Source: Acidobacteriota bacterium (GTDB lineage: Bacteria > Acidobacteriota > Thermoanaerobaculia > UBA5066). From it: 64,000 nt of DNA. Positions within the stretch are counted from its first letter, which is position 1. Each line of letters begins with the position of its first letter. The stretch covers positions 21,692-85,691 of the forward strand of contig RHKY01000041.1 of NCBI GenBank assembly GCA_008363385.1, given 5' to 3'. The notes below the pieces were generated by a model, which saw only the letters and a list, made by a program, of their open reading frames with translations, made no database searches and was not told the origin of the DNA. Below are positions 1-8,658 of the stretch, one piece after another. The position numbers and the translations under genes were made by a program.

Positions 1-98
1 CGACGTTCCTCTTCGTCGGGGAGGGCCCGCGGTACCGGGAGCTGGCCGGGGACGTCCTCCGCCTGCGGGAGGCGCCGGCCGCGGAGGAGTCGACGTGA
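1..98 (+). CDS. C-terminal tail of an unidentified protein (5' end outside window)
   Basis: Only the last 31 codons are visible, in the frame that begins at base 3 and stops with TGA at 96-98. The tail is hydrophilic with an Ala/Glu-rich end. The stop overlaps the GTG start of the following MCE-family gene by 3 bases (GTGA), so the two are almost certainly translationally coupled in one operon. MCE (MlaD-type) genes usually follow an ABC permease (MlaE) and ATPase (MlaF), so this is probably one of those by context. The visible residues do not prove it. Confidence 0.6.
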   Translation, partial: TFLFVGEGPRYRELAGDVLRLREAPAAEEST

Positions 99-1054
99 AG
101 CTCGAACGGGACGACGCCAAGGTCGGCTGCCTGGTCCTCGTCGCGCTGGCGCTCTTCGCCTCGTTCGCCCTCCACCGCACGCTGCGCCTGCTGCTGAAGC
201 GCGAGGCCCTCTACACGGTGCGCATGACGAGCGTGGCGGACCTCCCGGTGGGGACGGAGGTCCTCCTGCAGGGGCTGCGCGTGGGAGAGGTCCGCGCCAT
301 CGAGATGGAGCGAACGGGGACCGAGTACCGCTTCGTCACGACGATCGGCCTCCGGCCCGACGTGGTCCTCTGGCGCGGGACGAGGGGCGTCCTGGTGACG
401 CGGGTCGTCGGCGGGGCGTTCCTGGACCTCAGGCTCCCGCCCCCCGCCGAGCGCCGGGTGGCGCTGGCGCCGGGCGAGCCGCTGGAGGGGGAGACGGGCG
501 CGTCGCTGACCGGGCTCCTCGCGGACGTCACGGTCCTGACCGCGAACCTCGACGGGCTCGTCTCCGACCTGCGACGGAACCTCGAGCCCGGCCGCCTCGA
601 GGCGACCCTCGGGCTGCCCGAGGTCCGAAGGACCCTCGCGGAGGCGCGGGCCGCGCTGGGGCACCTGGGCACCGCGTCCCTCGCCACCCAGAAGACCTTC
701 GCCCACGCGGAGAGGACGCTGGACGCGTTCGACCGCGACGCGGCGAGCCTGGAGAGGAGCCTGCGGGTGCTCGAGGTGCTGATGGAGCGGCGCCAGGTCG
801 ACCTCGACACGCTGATCGTCCAGCTCGTCCGGACCGTCCAGCAGTACGAGGTCTTGGGGAAGGACCTCGAGGCCCTGCTGAAGGAGGCCGGTCCCGACGC
901 GACGAGCAGCCTAAGGGCCCTGCACCAGACCCTCGAGTCGACGCGGGAGCTGATCGAGCTCTTGAAGGCCAAGCCGAACCGCCTCGTCTTCGGGACCCCC
1001 AGCGAGGAGGAGCGCGAGGAGGCGAAGAAGAAGGCCGACGAGACGCACCGGTAG
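95..1054 (+). CDS. MCE/MlaD family lipid-transport substrate-binding protein
   Basis: 319 residues. One N-terminal transmembrane anchor (about residues 11-29) is followed by a single MCE beta-barrel domain (about 38-115, including VGTEVLLQGLRVGEV). After it comes a long helical, partly coiled-coil region (about 140-280) and a charged Lys/Glu tail. In the Mla family this periplasmic protein is anchored in the inner membrane, forms a hexameric ring on an ABC transporter, and passes phospholipids between the inner and outer membranes. That implies a diderm cell. The GTG start overlaps the upstream stop, supporting an mla-like operon whose ABC subunits lie before the window. The helical tail is longer than in E. 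coli MlaD, as is common in bacteria outside the Proteobacteria. Confidence 0.85.
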   Translation: MKLERDDAKVGCLVLVALALFASFALHRTLRLLLKREALYTVRMTSVADLPVGTEVLLQGLRVGEVRAIEMERTGTEYRFVTTIGLRPDVVLWRGTRGVLVTRVVGGAFLDLRLPPPAERRVALAPGEPLEGETGASLTGLLADVTVLTANLDGLVSDLRRNLEPGRLEATLGLPEVRRTLAEARAALGHLGTASLATQKTFAHAERTLDAFDRDAASLERSLRVLEVLMERRQVDLDTLIVQLVRTVQQYEVLGKDLEALLKEAGPDATSSLRALHQTLESTRELIELLKAKPNRLVFGTPSEEEREEAKKKADETHR

Positions 1055-1142
1055 CCGCGGCGAGGCAGTAGACTTTCCTCGCCGCCGTCCGGCGAGCCGT
1101 CGCGCCCGTCGTCGCCCGCCGCGAGGTGGCAGAGGAGGGACC

Positions 1143-2198
1143 ATGAGACGGCTCGTCGCGTTGGTCGCCCTGGCGCTGGTCTCCTCGGTCGGAGCCGCGG
1201 AGGAGAAGGACGATCTCCTGGCGAAGGGCCGCCAGCTCTTCAAGCCGATCCCGGCGCAGGCGCCCGCGGCGAAGGGGAACCCGGCGAGCCCGGCGAAGGT
1301 CGAGCTGGGGCGGATGCTCTACTTCGACCCGCGCCTCTCCTCGTCTCAGCTGATCAGCTGCAACACCTGTCACAACGTGAGCCTCGCCGGGGCCGACCTC
1401 CAGGAGACCTCCACGGGGCACGGCTGGCAGAAGGGCCCGCGCAACGCGCCGACCGTCCTGAACGCGGTCTTCAACGTCGCGCAGTTCTGGGACGGCCGGG
1501 CGGAGGACTTGAAGGCCCAGGCCAAGGGCCCCGTCCAGGCCTCCGTCGAGATGAACAACGACCCGGCGCGGGTCGTGGCGACGCTGAAGAGCCTCCCCGG
1601 CTACGTGGCCGCGTTCGGCGAGGCGTTCCCCGGCGAGGCGGACCCGGTCACGTTCGACAACGTCGCCAAGGCCATCGAGGTCTTCGAGGCGACGCTCCTG
1701 ACGCCCGACGCGCCGTTCGACCTCTGGCTGAAGGGCGACGGCAAGGCGCTGGCGCCGGCGGAGAAGGCGGGGCTGGCTCTCTTCGTCGACAAGGGCTGCG
1801 CCCGGTGCCACGCCGGGGTGAACGTGGGGGGCGAGGACTACGACCCGTTCGGCGTCGTCGAGGCCCCTCCCGAGGAGGTGCGGCCGGCCGGCGACGTCGG
1901 CCGCTTCAAGGTGACGAACACCTCGGCCGACCGGTACGTCTTCCGCGCCGCCCCGCTCCGCAACGTCGCCGTCACGCAGCCCTACTTCCACTCGGGGAAG
2001 GTCTGGAAGCTCGCCGACGCGGTGAAGATCATGGGGTCCGCCCAGCTCGGGGAGCCGCTCGGGGACGCCGACGTCGCCGGCATCACCGAGTTCCTCCGGA
2101 CGCTGACGGGGCGGCAGCCGAAGGTCGAGAACCCGGTCCTCCCCCCGAGCACCGACGCGACGCCGAGGCCCGAGCTCCGGGTGAAGCCGCCGGCCTGA
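1143..2198 (+). CDS. di-haem cytochrome c peroxidase (CcpA/MauG family)
   Basis: 351 residues with a signal peptide (about 1-19, cut after a GAA motif). It has two c-type haem sites: CNTCH at residues 73-77 and CARCH at 219-223. Enzymes of this family act in the periplasm and reduce hydrogen peroxide to water with electrons from small cytochromes; MauG relatives oxidise protein side chains instead. Length and layout match classical di-haem peroxidases. A good Shine-Dalgarno sequence (AGAGGAGG) precedes the ATG, and a TAGACT -10-like hexamer lies at 1069-1074. The gene looks monocistronic: the next gene is on the opposite strand and ends 11 bases away. Confidence 0.92.
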   Translation: MRRLVALVALALVSSVGAAEEKDDLLAKGRQLFKPIPAQAPAAKGNPASPAKVELGRMLYFDPRLSSSQLISCNTCHNVSLAGADLQETSTGHGWQKGPRNAPTVLNAVFNVAQFWDGRAEDLKAQAKGPVQASVEMNNDPARVVATLKSLPGYVAAFGEAFPGEADPVTFDNVAKAIEVFEATLLTPDAPFDLWLKGDGKALAPAEKAGLALFVDKGCARCHAGVNVGGEDYDPFGVVEAPPEEVRPAGDVGRFKVTNTSADRYVFRAAPLRNVAVTQPYFHSGKVWKLADAVKIMGSAQLGEPLGDADVAGITEFLRTLTGRQPKVENPVLPPSTDATPRPELRVKPPA

Positions 2199-2209
2199 AC
2201 CGGGCCCGG

Positions 2210-3081
2210 CTACAGGAGCGGCTCGATCGGCAGGAGCGAGAGGACCGCGACCCCGGCCCGGCGCCAGAAGCCCGCCCCCGGCTCGTGGTCGTGCCGGACG
2301 GTCTCGGCGCCCCGGCGCTCGATCCAGACGAGGTCCCCCGTCTCCGACAGCCGGACCTCGTAGGCCGTCCGCGGGACCGCTCCCTCGAAGAGCGCGGCGA
2401 GCTTCGTCGCCAGCGCCGGGCTCTCGAGGACGAAGCCCATCTCGGTGTTCAGCGACGCCGAGCGCGGGTCGAGGTTCATCGAGCCGACGAAAAGGCGCTC
2501 GCCGTCCCGACGTTGCGCCCGCCGACGACCGTGGCCTGGCTGTCGGCGGTGAACGACTTGTTGTGCATCCGCCGGTCGAGGCGGGAGAAGTCCGTCAGGT
2601 AGCCGACCGTGCGCGAGCGGCGGGTCACGAACGGGTTGAAGAGCCGCACCTCGACGTTCGGGTGGGAGTCGATCGCCGAGAGCGTCGGGTCGAGGCCGGA
2701 CGTGTTGGCGTCGTCCAGGAGGAGCCGGACGCGGACGCCGCGGCCGGCCGCCTCGCGGAGGGCCTCGAGCATCAGCGTCCCGGAGAGGTCCTTGTGCCAG
2801 ATGTAGTACTGCGCGTCGAGCGTCCGCTCGGCCGCGCGCGCCAGGAGGACCCGGGCGGCGAAGGCCTCCCGCGAGTCGAAGAGGGGCTGGATTCCCGACT
2901 TCCCCGGGTGGGCGGCGACGCGCGCGCCGACCCGGCGCCCGAGCGCGGTATCGGCGGTGTAGAGGAGGGCCGTCGAGGGGACGCGCCCGGCGAGCGACGG
3001 GAGCCGCCGACAGCTCCACAGGAGGAGCGCCCCCGAGGCGAGCGCGACAGCCCCGACACGGAGCGCGCCCCCGCGCGTCAT
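2210..3081 (-). pseudogene. phospholipase D / cardiolipin synthase-like gene with internal deletion and frameshift
   Basis: The 5' part (3081 to about 2505) encodes an N-terminal membrane anchor and the first PLD domain with a complete HxKxxxxD motif (HNKSFTAD), ending in GGRNVG. The reading frame then breaks. A different frame continues to 2210 with GSMNLDPRSASLNTE, which is the end of the second PLD domain. The interdomain region and the second HxK motif, together on the order of 200 codons, are missing. Intact ClsC/YmdC-type enzymes are about 500 residues with two HKD motifs, both needed for cardiolipin synthesis, so this copy should be inactive. The start at 3081 is chosen because an anchor helix follows at once. 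Either a true pseudogene or an assembly error at about 2495-2511. Confidence 0.8.
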
Positions 3082-3282
3082 CGCGCCCGCCCCGGACGGG
3101 AGGTCGTCGTCGCCGGCAAGCGAGCCCCCGCTCGGAGTCAGTCTACGCCGGGGCCGCCGGGCGTTCACCGGGCGCCACGGGCCGCCCCCCGGACCCCGCG
3201 CCCGTGGCCCTCCGGCAGGGCCAGGGGGCGGCCCGTTTGCCAGCGGGTGCCGGGGACTCTATCCTCGCGCCCCGGCCCGCCG

Positions 3283-4398
3283 ATGACCCTGTCCCGATCG
3301 AGCATCCTGCCCAGCGCCCTCCTCGCCCTGGCCCTCCTCCTCCCGTCCGGCCCCGTCTCGGGGGCCGGGGCGGGCTTTCACCTCCCTCCGGACCTGCTGG
3401 CGCCGCGGGAGCCCGGCTCCGCCTCGTTCCGGCTCGGTGAGCAGGACCTCGGGTCCCCGGCCGTGGACGGTGCCGCGGACGCTTTCGAGGCCGGCGTGGA
3501 CGCGGCGAGCCCGCGCCTCGGCTCCTCCGGCTCGGCGGAGACGTCCGGCGAGGGGGGCGCTCCGACCGTCGCCCCGAAGAAGGACAGGCGCTGGCTCGTC
3601 ATGGGCGGCTTCGGCGTCGCGTTCCTGGGCCTGGAGTACGCGGCCTTCTGGTCGTCGGCCAACGTGAACGAGGAGTTCCAGTTCCGCGAGGAGGGCTGGT
3701 TCGGGCGGTACACCTACGCCGGGGGGGCCGACAAGGCCTCCCACATCGTGGGCGGCTACATCACGGGGCGGATCGTGGACGCGGCGCTCCAGCGCACCGG
3801 CACTCCGGCCCGGGACGCCCGGATCCTCTCGGCGGCGTTCGTCACCGTCATCGGGACGCTCGTCGAGGTGGGCGACGCCTACCACGGTTACGGGTTCTCC
3901 TGGGAGGACGCGGTGGTCACCGCGGGGGGCGGGATCGTGGGGTCGGTGATCTCCGGCCTCGGCTGGGACGACACGGTCACGATGCGGTTCGGGATGGTGG
4001 GAAAGGACCTCCCCGACGACCCCTCGGTGATCCTCGCGGACCCGAACCACTACTCGGGCGAGGTCTACACGCTCGACCTGAGGTTCGCCGGGCTCTTCCC
4101 GCGCCTGAAGGCCGACCCGAAGCTGGCGCGCTTCCTCCTGTTCTCGGTCACGTACGGCTCCAAGGGCTACCAGTGGGTCGAGGAGTCGGCCCGCCAGCGC
4201 CTCCTGGGGTTCGAGCTGGGGCTCGACTTCCACCAGGTCGCCCTCGCCCTGGGCGTCCCGCCCGACAAGTGGTGGGGGGCCATCGTCCTCGGCTTCTTCA
4301 AGTACTTCCGCCTCCCCTTCACCGGGATCGGATTCCAGTACGAGCTCAACTCGAACCGGTGGAAGGGGCCGAATTCCTTCTACCGGTTCGACTTCTGA
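3283..4398 (+). CDS. secreted DUF2279-like protein
   Basis: 371 residues. The start is ATG at 3283 because a clear signal peptide follows (hydrophobic 10-22, small residues to about 27); the frame stays open much further upstream without coding character. Residues about 110-250 carry the DUF2279-like pattern: a helix-rich segment with ADKASH near residue 150, a LVEVGDAYHGYGFSWED stretch and a glycine-rich helix. The C-terminal 110 residues are beta-rich with aromatic ends (YRFDF terminus), suggestive of outer-membrane insertion. Function is unknown for the family. A TATCCT -10-like element sits at about 3261-3266. The gene is followed 25 bases later by a glycosyltransferase. Confidence 0.7.
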   Translation: MTLSRSSILPSALLALALLLPSGPVSGAGAGFHLPPDLLAPREPGSASFRLGEQDLGSPAVDGAADAFEAGVDAASPRLGSSGSAETSGEGGAPTVAPKKDRRWLVMGGFGVAFLGLEYAAFWSSANVNEEFQFREEGWFGRYTYAGGADKASHIVGGYITGRIVDAALQRTGTPARDARILSAAFVTVIGTLVEVGDAYHGYGFSWEDAVVTAGGGIVGSVISGLGWDDTVTMRFGMVGKDLPDDPSVILADPNHYSGEVYTLDLRFAGLFPRLKADPKLARFLLFSVTYGSKGYQWVEESARQRLLGFELGLDFHQVALALGVPPDKWWGAIVLGFFKYFRLPFTGIGFQYELNSNRWKGPNSFYRFDF

Positions 4399-4423
4399 GG
4401 TAGCTTCGGGACGGGTTCCGCTC

Positions 4424-6085
4424 TTGACCGACAGCGCCCGCAAGGGGACCGGACTCGCGCTCCTGGCGCTCTTCGCCGTGGCGGCCATCCTGCCGGCCGC
4501 GATCGCCGCGGCCGGACGCGACTACTGGCGTCCTGACGAGCCCGACTACGCCCAGCACGCCCGCGAGATGGTGCAGCGCTCGGACTTCGTCGTCCCGTAC
4601 CAGAACGGCGTCCCCTTCCCCGAGAAGCCGATCCTGACCTACTGGGCCGTCGTCGCGACGACGCCGTTCACCGGGGGCCAGGTGACGCCGTTCGGGAGCC
4701 GGGTCCCGTCGCTCGTGGGCGGGGCCCTCCTCGTCCTCGTCGCGGTCGGGGCGGCCGCGTGGCTCGGCGCGCCGCGCGAGCGGTGGCTTTCGGGCGCGGC
4801 CGTGGCCGTCGCCCCGATCACCTTCTGGCAGTCGCAGTTCCTGCAGATGGACGCGCTCTTCTCCGGGCTCCTGGCGGCGGCGCTCCTCGTCCAGCTGAAG
4901 CTCGAGAGCGACCCCGAGCCGCACCCCTGGCTGGCCTTCGGCGGGCACGTCCTCCTCGGCCTGGCGGTCCTGACGAAGGGGCCGCTGGGCCTGGCGGTCT
5001 CGGTCCTCGTGGCGGGAGCCTCGGCGCTCGCCTCGCGCTCCCTGGCGCCGGTGAAGGCGCTCTACCCGTTCCGCGCGGCCCTCGTCGTCGCGCTCGTGGC
5101 CCTCCCCTGGTACGCCCTGGCGATCCACCGCTTCGGGTGGGAGTACGCCTACGAGCTCCTGGTCCGGCACAACCTGGTGCGGTTCGCGGCGGCCTGGGAC
5201 CACATCCACCCGTTCTGGTACTACGCCGTCGAGAAGGTCTGGGTCGACTTCTTCCCGTGGACGCTCCCGGCGCTCGTCGCCGTCGCCTTCCTCTGGAGGC
5301 GCGGCGAGGTCGAGAGCAACGGACGGCTCCGCTCCCTCCTCCGCGCGCTCGCGGTGACCTTCCTCTTCTTCTCGGTCTCCCGGTCCAAGCAGGGGAAGTA
5401 CCTCCTCTTCCTCTACCCGTTCCTCGCGGCGGTCCTCGCCCTCCTCGTCTCGCGCCTGAGGGAGGCCGGGGACGAGCCCGCGCGCAAGGCGCGGAGCGCG
5501 GTCCGCTGGATCCTCGGGGTCTTCGCAGGCCTCCTCGTCGCGGCCTCGATCGCCCTCTTCCCGGTCGCCGCGCGGAAGGCGCCCTCCGACGCGGGCCTGG
5601 TCCCCTGGGTCGCGATCCCGCTCGGGCTGGGCGCCGCGGCGGCGCTCGCCCTCCTGGCGCGGCGGCGGCAGGACGTCGCCGGCCCCGCCTTCGCGCTGGT
5701 GGCCAGCCTCTGGCTGGCGGAGGCGGCCGTCGGCGCGAAGGTCCTGCCGGCGCTGGACGAGCGCAAGACGGCCCGGCCGCTCTACGAGCGGCTCCGCCCG
5801 CACGTCTCGGGCGGCGAGCCGCTGGCCTACGCCATCGAGCGGTTCCGCTGCTACCCGCTGATCGCCCTCGACCGGGGCGTCGACTGGGTCAAGACGCCCG
5901 AGGAGCTCGTCGCGTGGCTGGAGAAGAACCCGCGGGGCTGGGTCCTGACGCGGAAGACGGACAACGCCCGCTGGGTCGCGGCGCGGCCTTCCCTCCGTTC
6001 CCTGGCCGTCGTCGACGAGTACCCCGAGGGAAGCGACGCGGCGCTCGTCCTCAGGCTCCCGTCCGCCCAGGCCCCCGCGCCGTGA
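4424..6085 (+). CDS. ArnT/PMT-like (GT39/GT83) membrane glycosyltransferase
   Basis: 553 residues, about 10-12 transmembrane helices. The first periplasmic loop carries the family Asp-Glu pair (RPDEPDYAQHA, D38-E39), as in ArnT and protein mannosyltransferases. Such enzymes move a sugar from a polyprenyl-phosphate donor onto lipid A or another acceptor on the periplasmic face of the inner membrane. The initiator appears to be TTG at 4424, directly before a helix; no ATG fits better. It is 25 bases after the DUF2279-like gene and probably co-transcribed. The donor and acceptor cannot be read from the sequence. Confidence 0.85.
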   Translation: MTDSARKGTGLALLALFAVAAILPAAIAAAGRDYWRPDEPDYAQHAREMVQRSDFVVPYQNGVPFPEKPILTYWAVVATTPFTGGQVTPFGSRVPSLVGGALLVLVAVGAAAWLGAPRERWLSGAAVAVAPITFWQSQFLQMDALFSGLLAAALLVQLKLESDPEPHPWLAFGGHVLLGLAVLTKGPLGLAVSVLVAGASALASRSLAPVKALYPFRAALVVALVALPWYALAIHRFGWEYAYELLVRHNLVRFAAAWDHIHPFWYYAVEKVWVDFFPWTLPALVAVAFLWRRGEVESNGRLRSLLRALAVTFLFFSVSRSKQGKYLLFLYPFLAAVLALLVSRLREAGDEPARKARSAVRWILGVFAGLLVAASIALFPVAARKAPSDAGLVPWVAIPLGLGAAAALALLARRRQDVAGPAFALVASLWLAEAAVGAKVLPALDERKTARPLYERLRPHVSGGEPLAYAIERFRCYPLIALDRGVDWVKTPEELVAWLEKNPRGWVLTRKTDNARWVAARPSLRSLAVVDEYPEGSDAALVLRLPSAQAPAP

Positions 6086-6158
6086 ACCCGGACGTCATCG
6101 ACGGTCAGGACGCGGGGCGCGAGGGCTCCTGCGCCTCGGTCGGCCTCGCGGTGCCGGC

Positions 6159-6851
6159 CTAAGGCTGCGCACCCGCCGGCGGGCCGGCGGCCGCGTGCAG
6201 GGAGACGAGCCGGCCGATCAGGACGGCGGGGTACAGGACGCCGATGAGCGACTCCAGGTTCGAGAGCGCCCGGGCCGCCTGCGAGACGGCGGTGACGTCC
6301 CCGTAGCCGACGGTCGTCAGCGTGACGAAGCTGAAGTAGAGGACGGGGGGGTACGCCCCCTCCGCGGGGTCGCCGGCCGCGCTCAGGGAGCCCGGCCGCA
6401 CGACCTCGAGCCACTCGTAGGCGAACGTCCACGTCAGCCCGACGAGGAGGTAGGCCGAGACGGCGAAGACGAGGCGGTGCGCGGTCACCGGCCCCGGCGC
6501 GAAGACGCGCAGGAGGGTCACGACCGTGAAGAGGCCGACCGTAACGCAGGCGGCGCCGATCCGCCACTCGGCGAACGGGTCCCCCCCGGCGATCTGGCGG
6601 GAGACCTCCAGGGCGATCGAGAAGCCCACCGGGACGCAGGAGAGGAGCGTCAGCCAGGTGCTCCGCGAGACGACGAGGACGCCCGTGAGGAGGAGGAGGA
6701 TGAAGGCCCCCGTGCTGGCCGGGGCGAGCATCGGGAACGCCTGGCGGAGGAAGGGAACGACGAACAGCGTGACCAGGAGGAAGCCCAGGAGGAGCCAGGA
6801 GCCCTCCTCCCTCCGCCAGACCCGGGACGTCCTTTCGACGAGGCGCCTCAC
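6159..6851 (-). CDS. potassium channel (Ion_trans_2, pore-loop) protein
   Basis: 230 residues with about six hydrophobic helices. The last two flank a pore loop with the canonical K+ selectivity filter TVGYGD (residues 180-185). The protein therefore forms a tetrameric K+-selective channel in the inner membrane. There is no C-terminal RCK/TrkA-N domain, so no ligand-gating module is visible; the charged pattern of a voltage sensor is also absent from the fourth helix. It stands alone, convergent with the glycosyltransferase gene. Confidence 0.9.
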   Translation of the reverse strand: MRRLVERTSRVWRREEGSWLLLGFLLVTLFVVPFLRQAFPMLAPASTGAFILLLLTGVLVVSRSTWLTLLSCVPVGFSIALEVSRQIAGGDPFAEWRIGAACVTVGLFTVVTLLRVFAPGPVTAHRLVFAVSAYLLVGLTWTFAYEWLEVVRPGSLSAAGDPAEGAYPPVLYFSFVTLTTVGYGDVTAVSQAARALSNLESLIGVLYPAVLIGRLVSLHAAAGPPAGAQP

Positions 6852-6971
6852 CGTTCAGGTCCTGTCGCGGAGGCGGTCGACGGCGCGTTCCATCGGACGG
6901 CGTCGATTGTCGCACCGGAAACGCGGCGATCCGGCAGGCCCGACCGGCTTGCCGGATTCCGACGCGGCTCG

Positions 6972-7001
6972 CCGGGGCGCCGGACAGAGCCGGCGCCCCG
7001 G
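6972..7001 (-). terminator. perfect 12-bp GC hairpin after the DJ-1/PfpI gene
   Basis: CCGGGGCGCCGG (6972-6983) and its exact complement (6990-7001) flank a 6-base loop, 9 bases beyond the stop codon of the tandem DJ-1 gene at 7010. No T-run follows, as is common in very GC-rich genomes. Confidence 0.6.
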
Positions 7002-7009
7002 TGTCTCCC

Positions 7010-8530
7010 CTACTCGGCGAGGAGCTCGCGGGCCAGGACGAGGCCGAAGGCGCGGGAGGAGTCGTAGTCCTGCCCCGTGATGATCCTGCCGTCGACGACG
7101 ACGTCGTCGGCCGAGGTCCCGGGGTCGCCGACCGAGCCCGCCGGCAGGACGACGGCCCCGTTGGCCTCGACGTGCTCGCGGGTGAGGCGCTGGAAGGGCT
7201 GCCCGTCGGGTCCCACCTCGGCGGGGGCCAGGCCCGGCCAGGTGACCACGGTGCGGCCCTGGAGCGGCGAGACCCCGTCGACGCGGGCCCAGGCCAGGAC
7301 CGTCACGCCGTGGCAGAGGGCGGCGACGCGCTTGTCCCGGGCCAGGAAGAGCTCCACGAGGTCCGAGACGTCCTGGCGGACCCGGAACGCGCCGTTGTAC
7401 GAAGGCTCGTCGTACGTGCCCGGGAAGGCGTACTGGTAGGAGCTCGCGCCCCAGCCGCCGACGAAGGTGACCGCGTCGTACCGGCCCGGGTCCGCCCGGA
7501 AGAGCTCGAGCGCCTCCGAGACGGAGCGGTCCGGGACCACGATCCCGTCGCCGCCGAACCCGGATCCCGCCTGCGGCGTGCTCGGAACCGCCTCGGCGGC
7601 CGCCACCTCCACCTGGATCCCGGCCGCTTCCAGGACGGCCCGGGGCTCGGCGTACTCGCGGTACCAGAAGTCGCGGTTGGCGATGACCATCAGGACGCGC
7701 CTGGGGCCTTCGACGACCGGGCCCTGCTCGCGCACCGCCGCGGCCAGGGCGCTTCCGAGCGCGGGCGCCGAGGGCCAGTCCTCGGCCGTGATGATCCGGC
7801 CGTCCACGACGACGTCGTCGGCCGGCGTCGACGGGTCCCCGACCGATCCGGGCGGAGCCAGGAGAGCGCCGTTGGCCTCCGCGTGCCAGCGGGCCGTGGC
7901 GGAAGCGACGAGGCGGCGGCCCTTCCAGAAACGAGGGCCCTCCTCCACCGAGGCCGCGGCCGGGCGGCCCTGGAGCGGGCTCGTTCCGTCCACGCGCGCC
8001 CAGGCCAGGACGGAGACGCCGTGACCGACGGCGCCGACGGGCCGGCCCGCGGCCAGCCACCCCTCGACGAGCCGGTTCACGGCCGCTGCGGCCTCGGGGT
8101 CCCTTCGGTAGTCGGGTTCGAGGTAGGTCCCGTCGAAGGCCCACTGGTAGCTCGACGCCCCCCAGCCGCCGACGAAGACACCGCCCGAGAAGTCGCCGAA
8201 GGGTGCGATCGCGAGCTCGACGTCGGGCTGGACGACCTGGGACGGGTCGCCGCCCTGCGGGACGCACGGCTCCAGCCGCGCGGCCCCGACCCGGACCGGG
8301 ATCCCGGCGGCCTCCAGGGAAGAGCGGAGCGCGGAGTACTCGGGGTAGGAGAAGTCGCGGTTGGCCAGGACGAGGAGGACCGGAGCGGGCTTCGGCTCGG
8401 TCCTCCCGTCGAAGACCTTGACGTGGCCGGCGACGGTCTGCGCCAGCGCCACGGGCGGGAGCGTCAGGGAGGCCGTCGCCCCGATCAGGGCGGCGGCTCG
8501 GATCCAGCGGTTTCGCGCGAGGGGGCTCAT
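7010..8530 (-). CDS. secreted tandem DJ-1/PfpI-domain protein (one domain lacks the cysteine)
   Basis: 506 residues. A signal peptide (1-30, cut after ALA) is followed by two homologous DJ-1/PfpI domains (about 48-255 and 277-500). They share near-identical landmarks such as FVGGWGASSYQ and DDVVVDGRIIT. The second domain has the nucleophile elbow ALCHG with Cys406. The first has AVGHG, with Gly169 where the cysteine should be, so it cannot use the usual chemistry. DJ-1/PfpI proteins include glyoxalases, proteases and chaperones. Here secretion and duplication suggest an enzyme plus a structural or regulatory pseudo-domain. A strong hairpin follows the stop. Confidence 0.85.
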   Translation of the reverse strand: MSPLARNRWIRAAALIGATASLTLPPVALAQTVAGHVKVFDGRTEPKPAPVLLVLANRDFSYPEYSALRSSLEAAGIPVRVGAARLEPCVPQGGDPSQVVQPDVELAIAPFGDFSGGVFVGGWGASSYQWAFDGTYLEPDYRRDPEAAAAVNRLVEGWLAAGRPVGAVGHGVSVLAWARVDGTSPLQGRPAAASVEEGPRFWKGRRLVASATARWHAEANGALLAPPGSVGDPSTPADDVVVDGRIITAEDWPSAPALGSALAAAVREQGPVVEGPRRVLMVIANRDFWYREYAEPRAVLEAAGIQVEVAAAEAVPSTPQAGSGFGGDGIVVPDRSVSEALELFRADPGRYDAVTFVGGWGASSYQYAFPGTYDEPSYNGAFRVRQDVSDLVELFLARDKRVAALCHGVTVLAWARVDGVSPLQGRTVVTWPGLAPAEVGPDGQPFQRLTREHVEANGAVVLPAGSVGDPGTSADDVVVDGRIITGQDYDSSRAFGLVLARELLAE

Positions 8531-8658
8531 GTCGTCTCCTTCTGTCGATCCGGCCGGCGTCCGGGTCTCGGCGCCGCCGTCGACCAGGAGAATCGGGAAC
8601 GGGGCCGCCAGGCCGACAAGGTGTGCCGGCCGTCACCGGATCCGGGGGGGAGGGAGGG

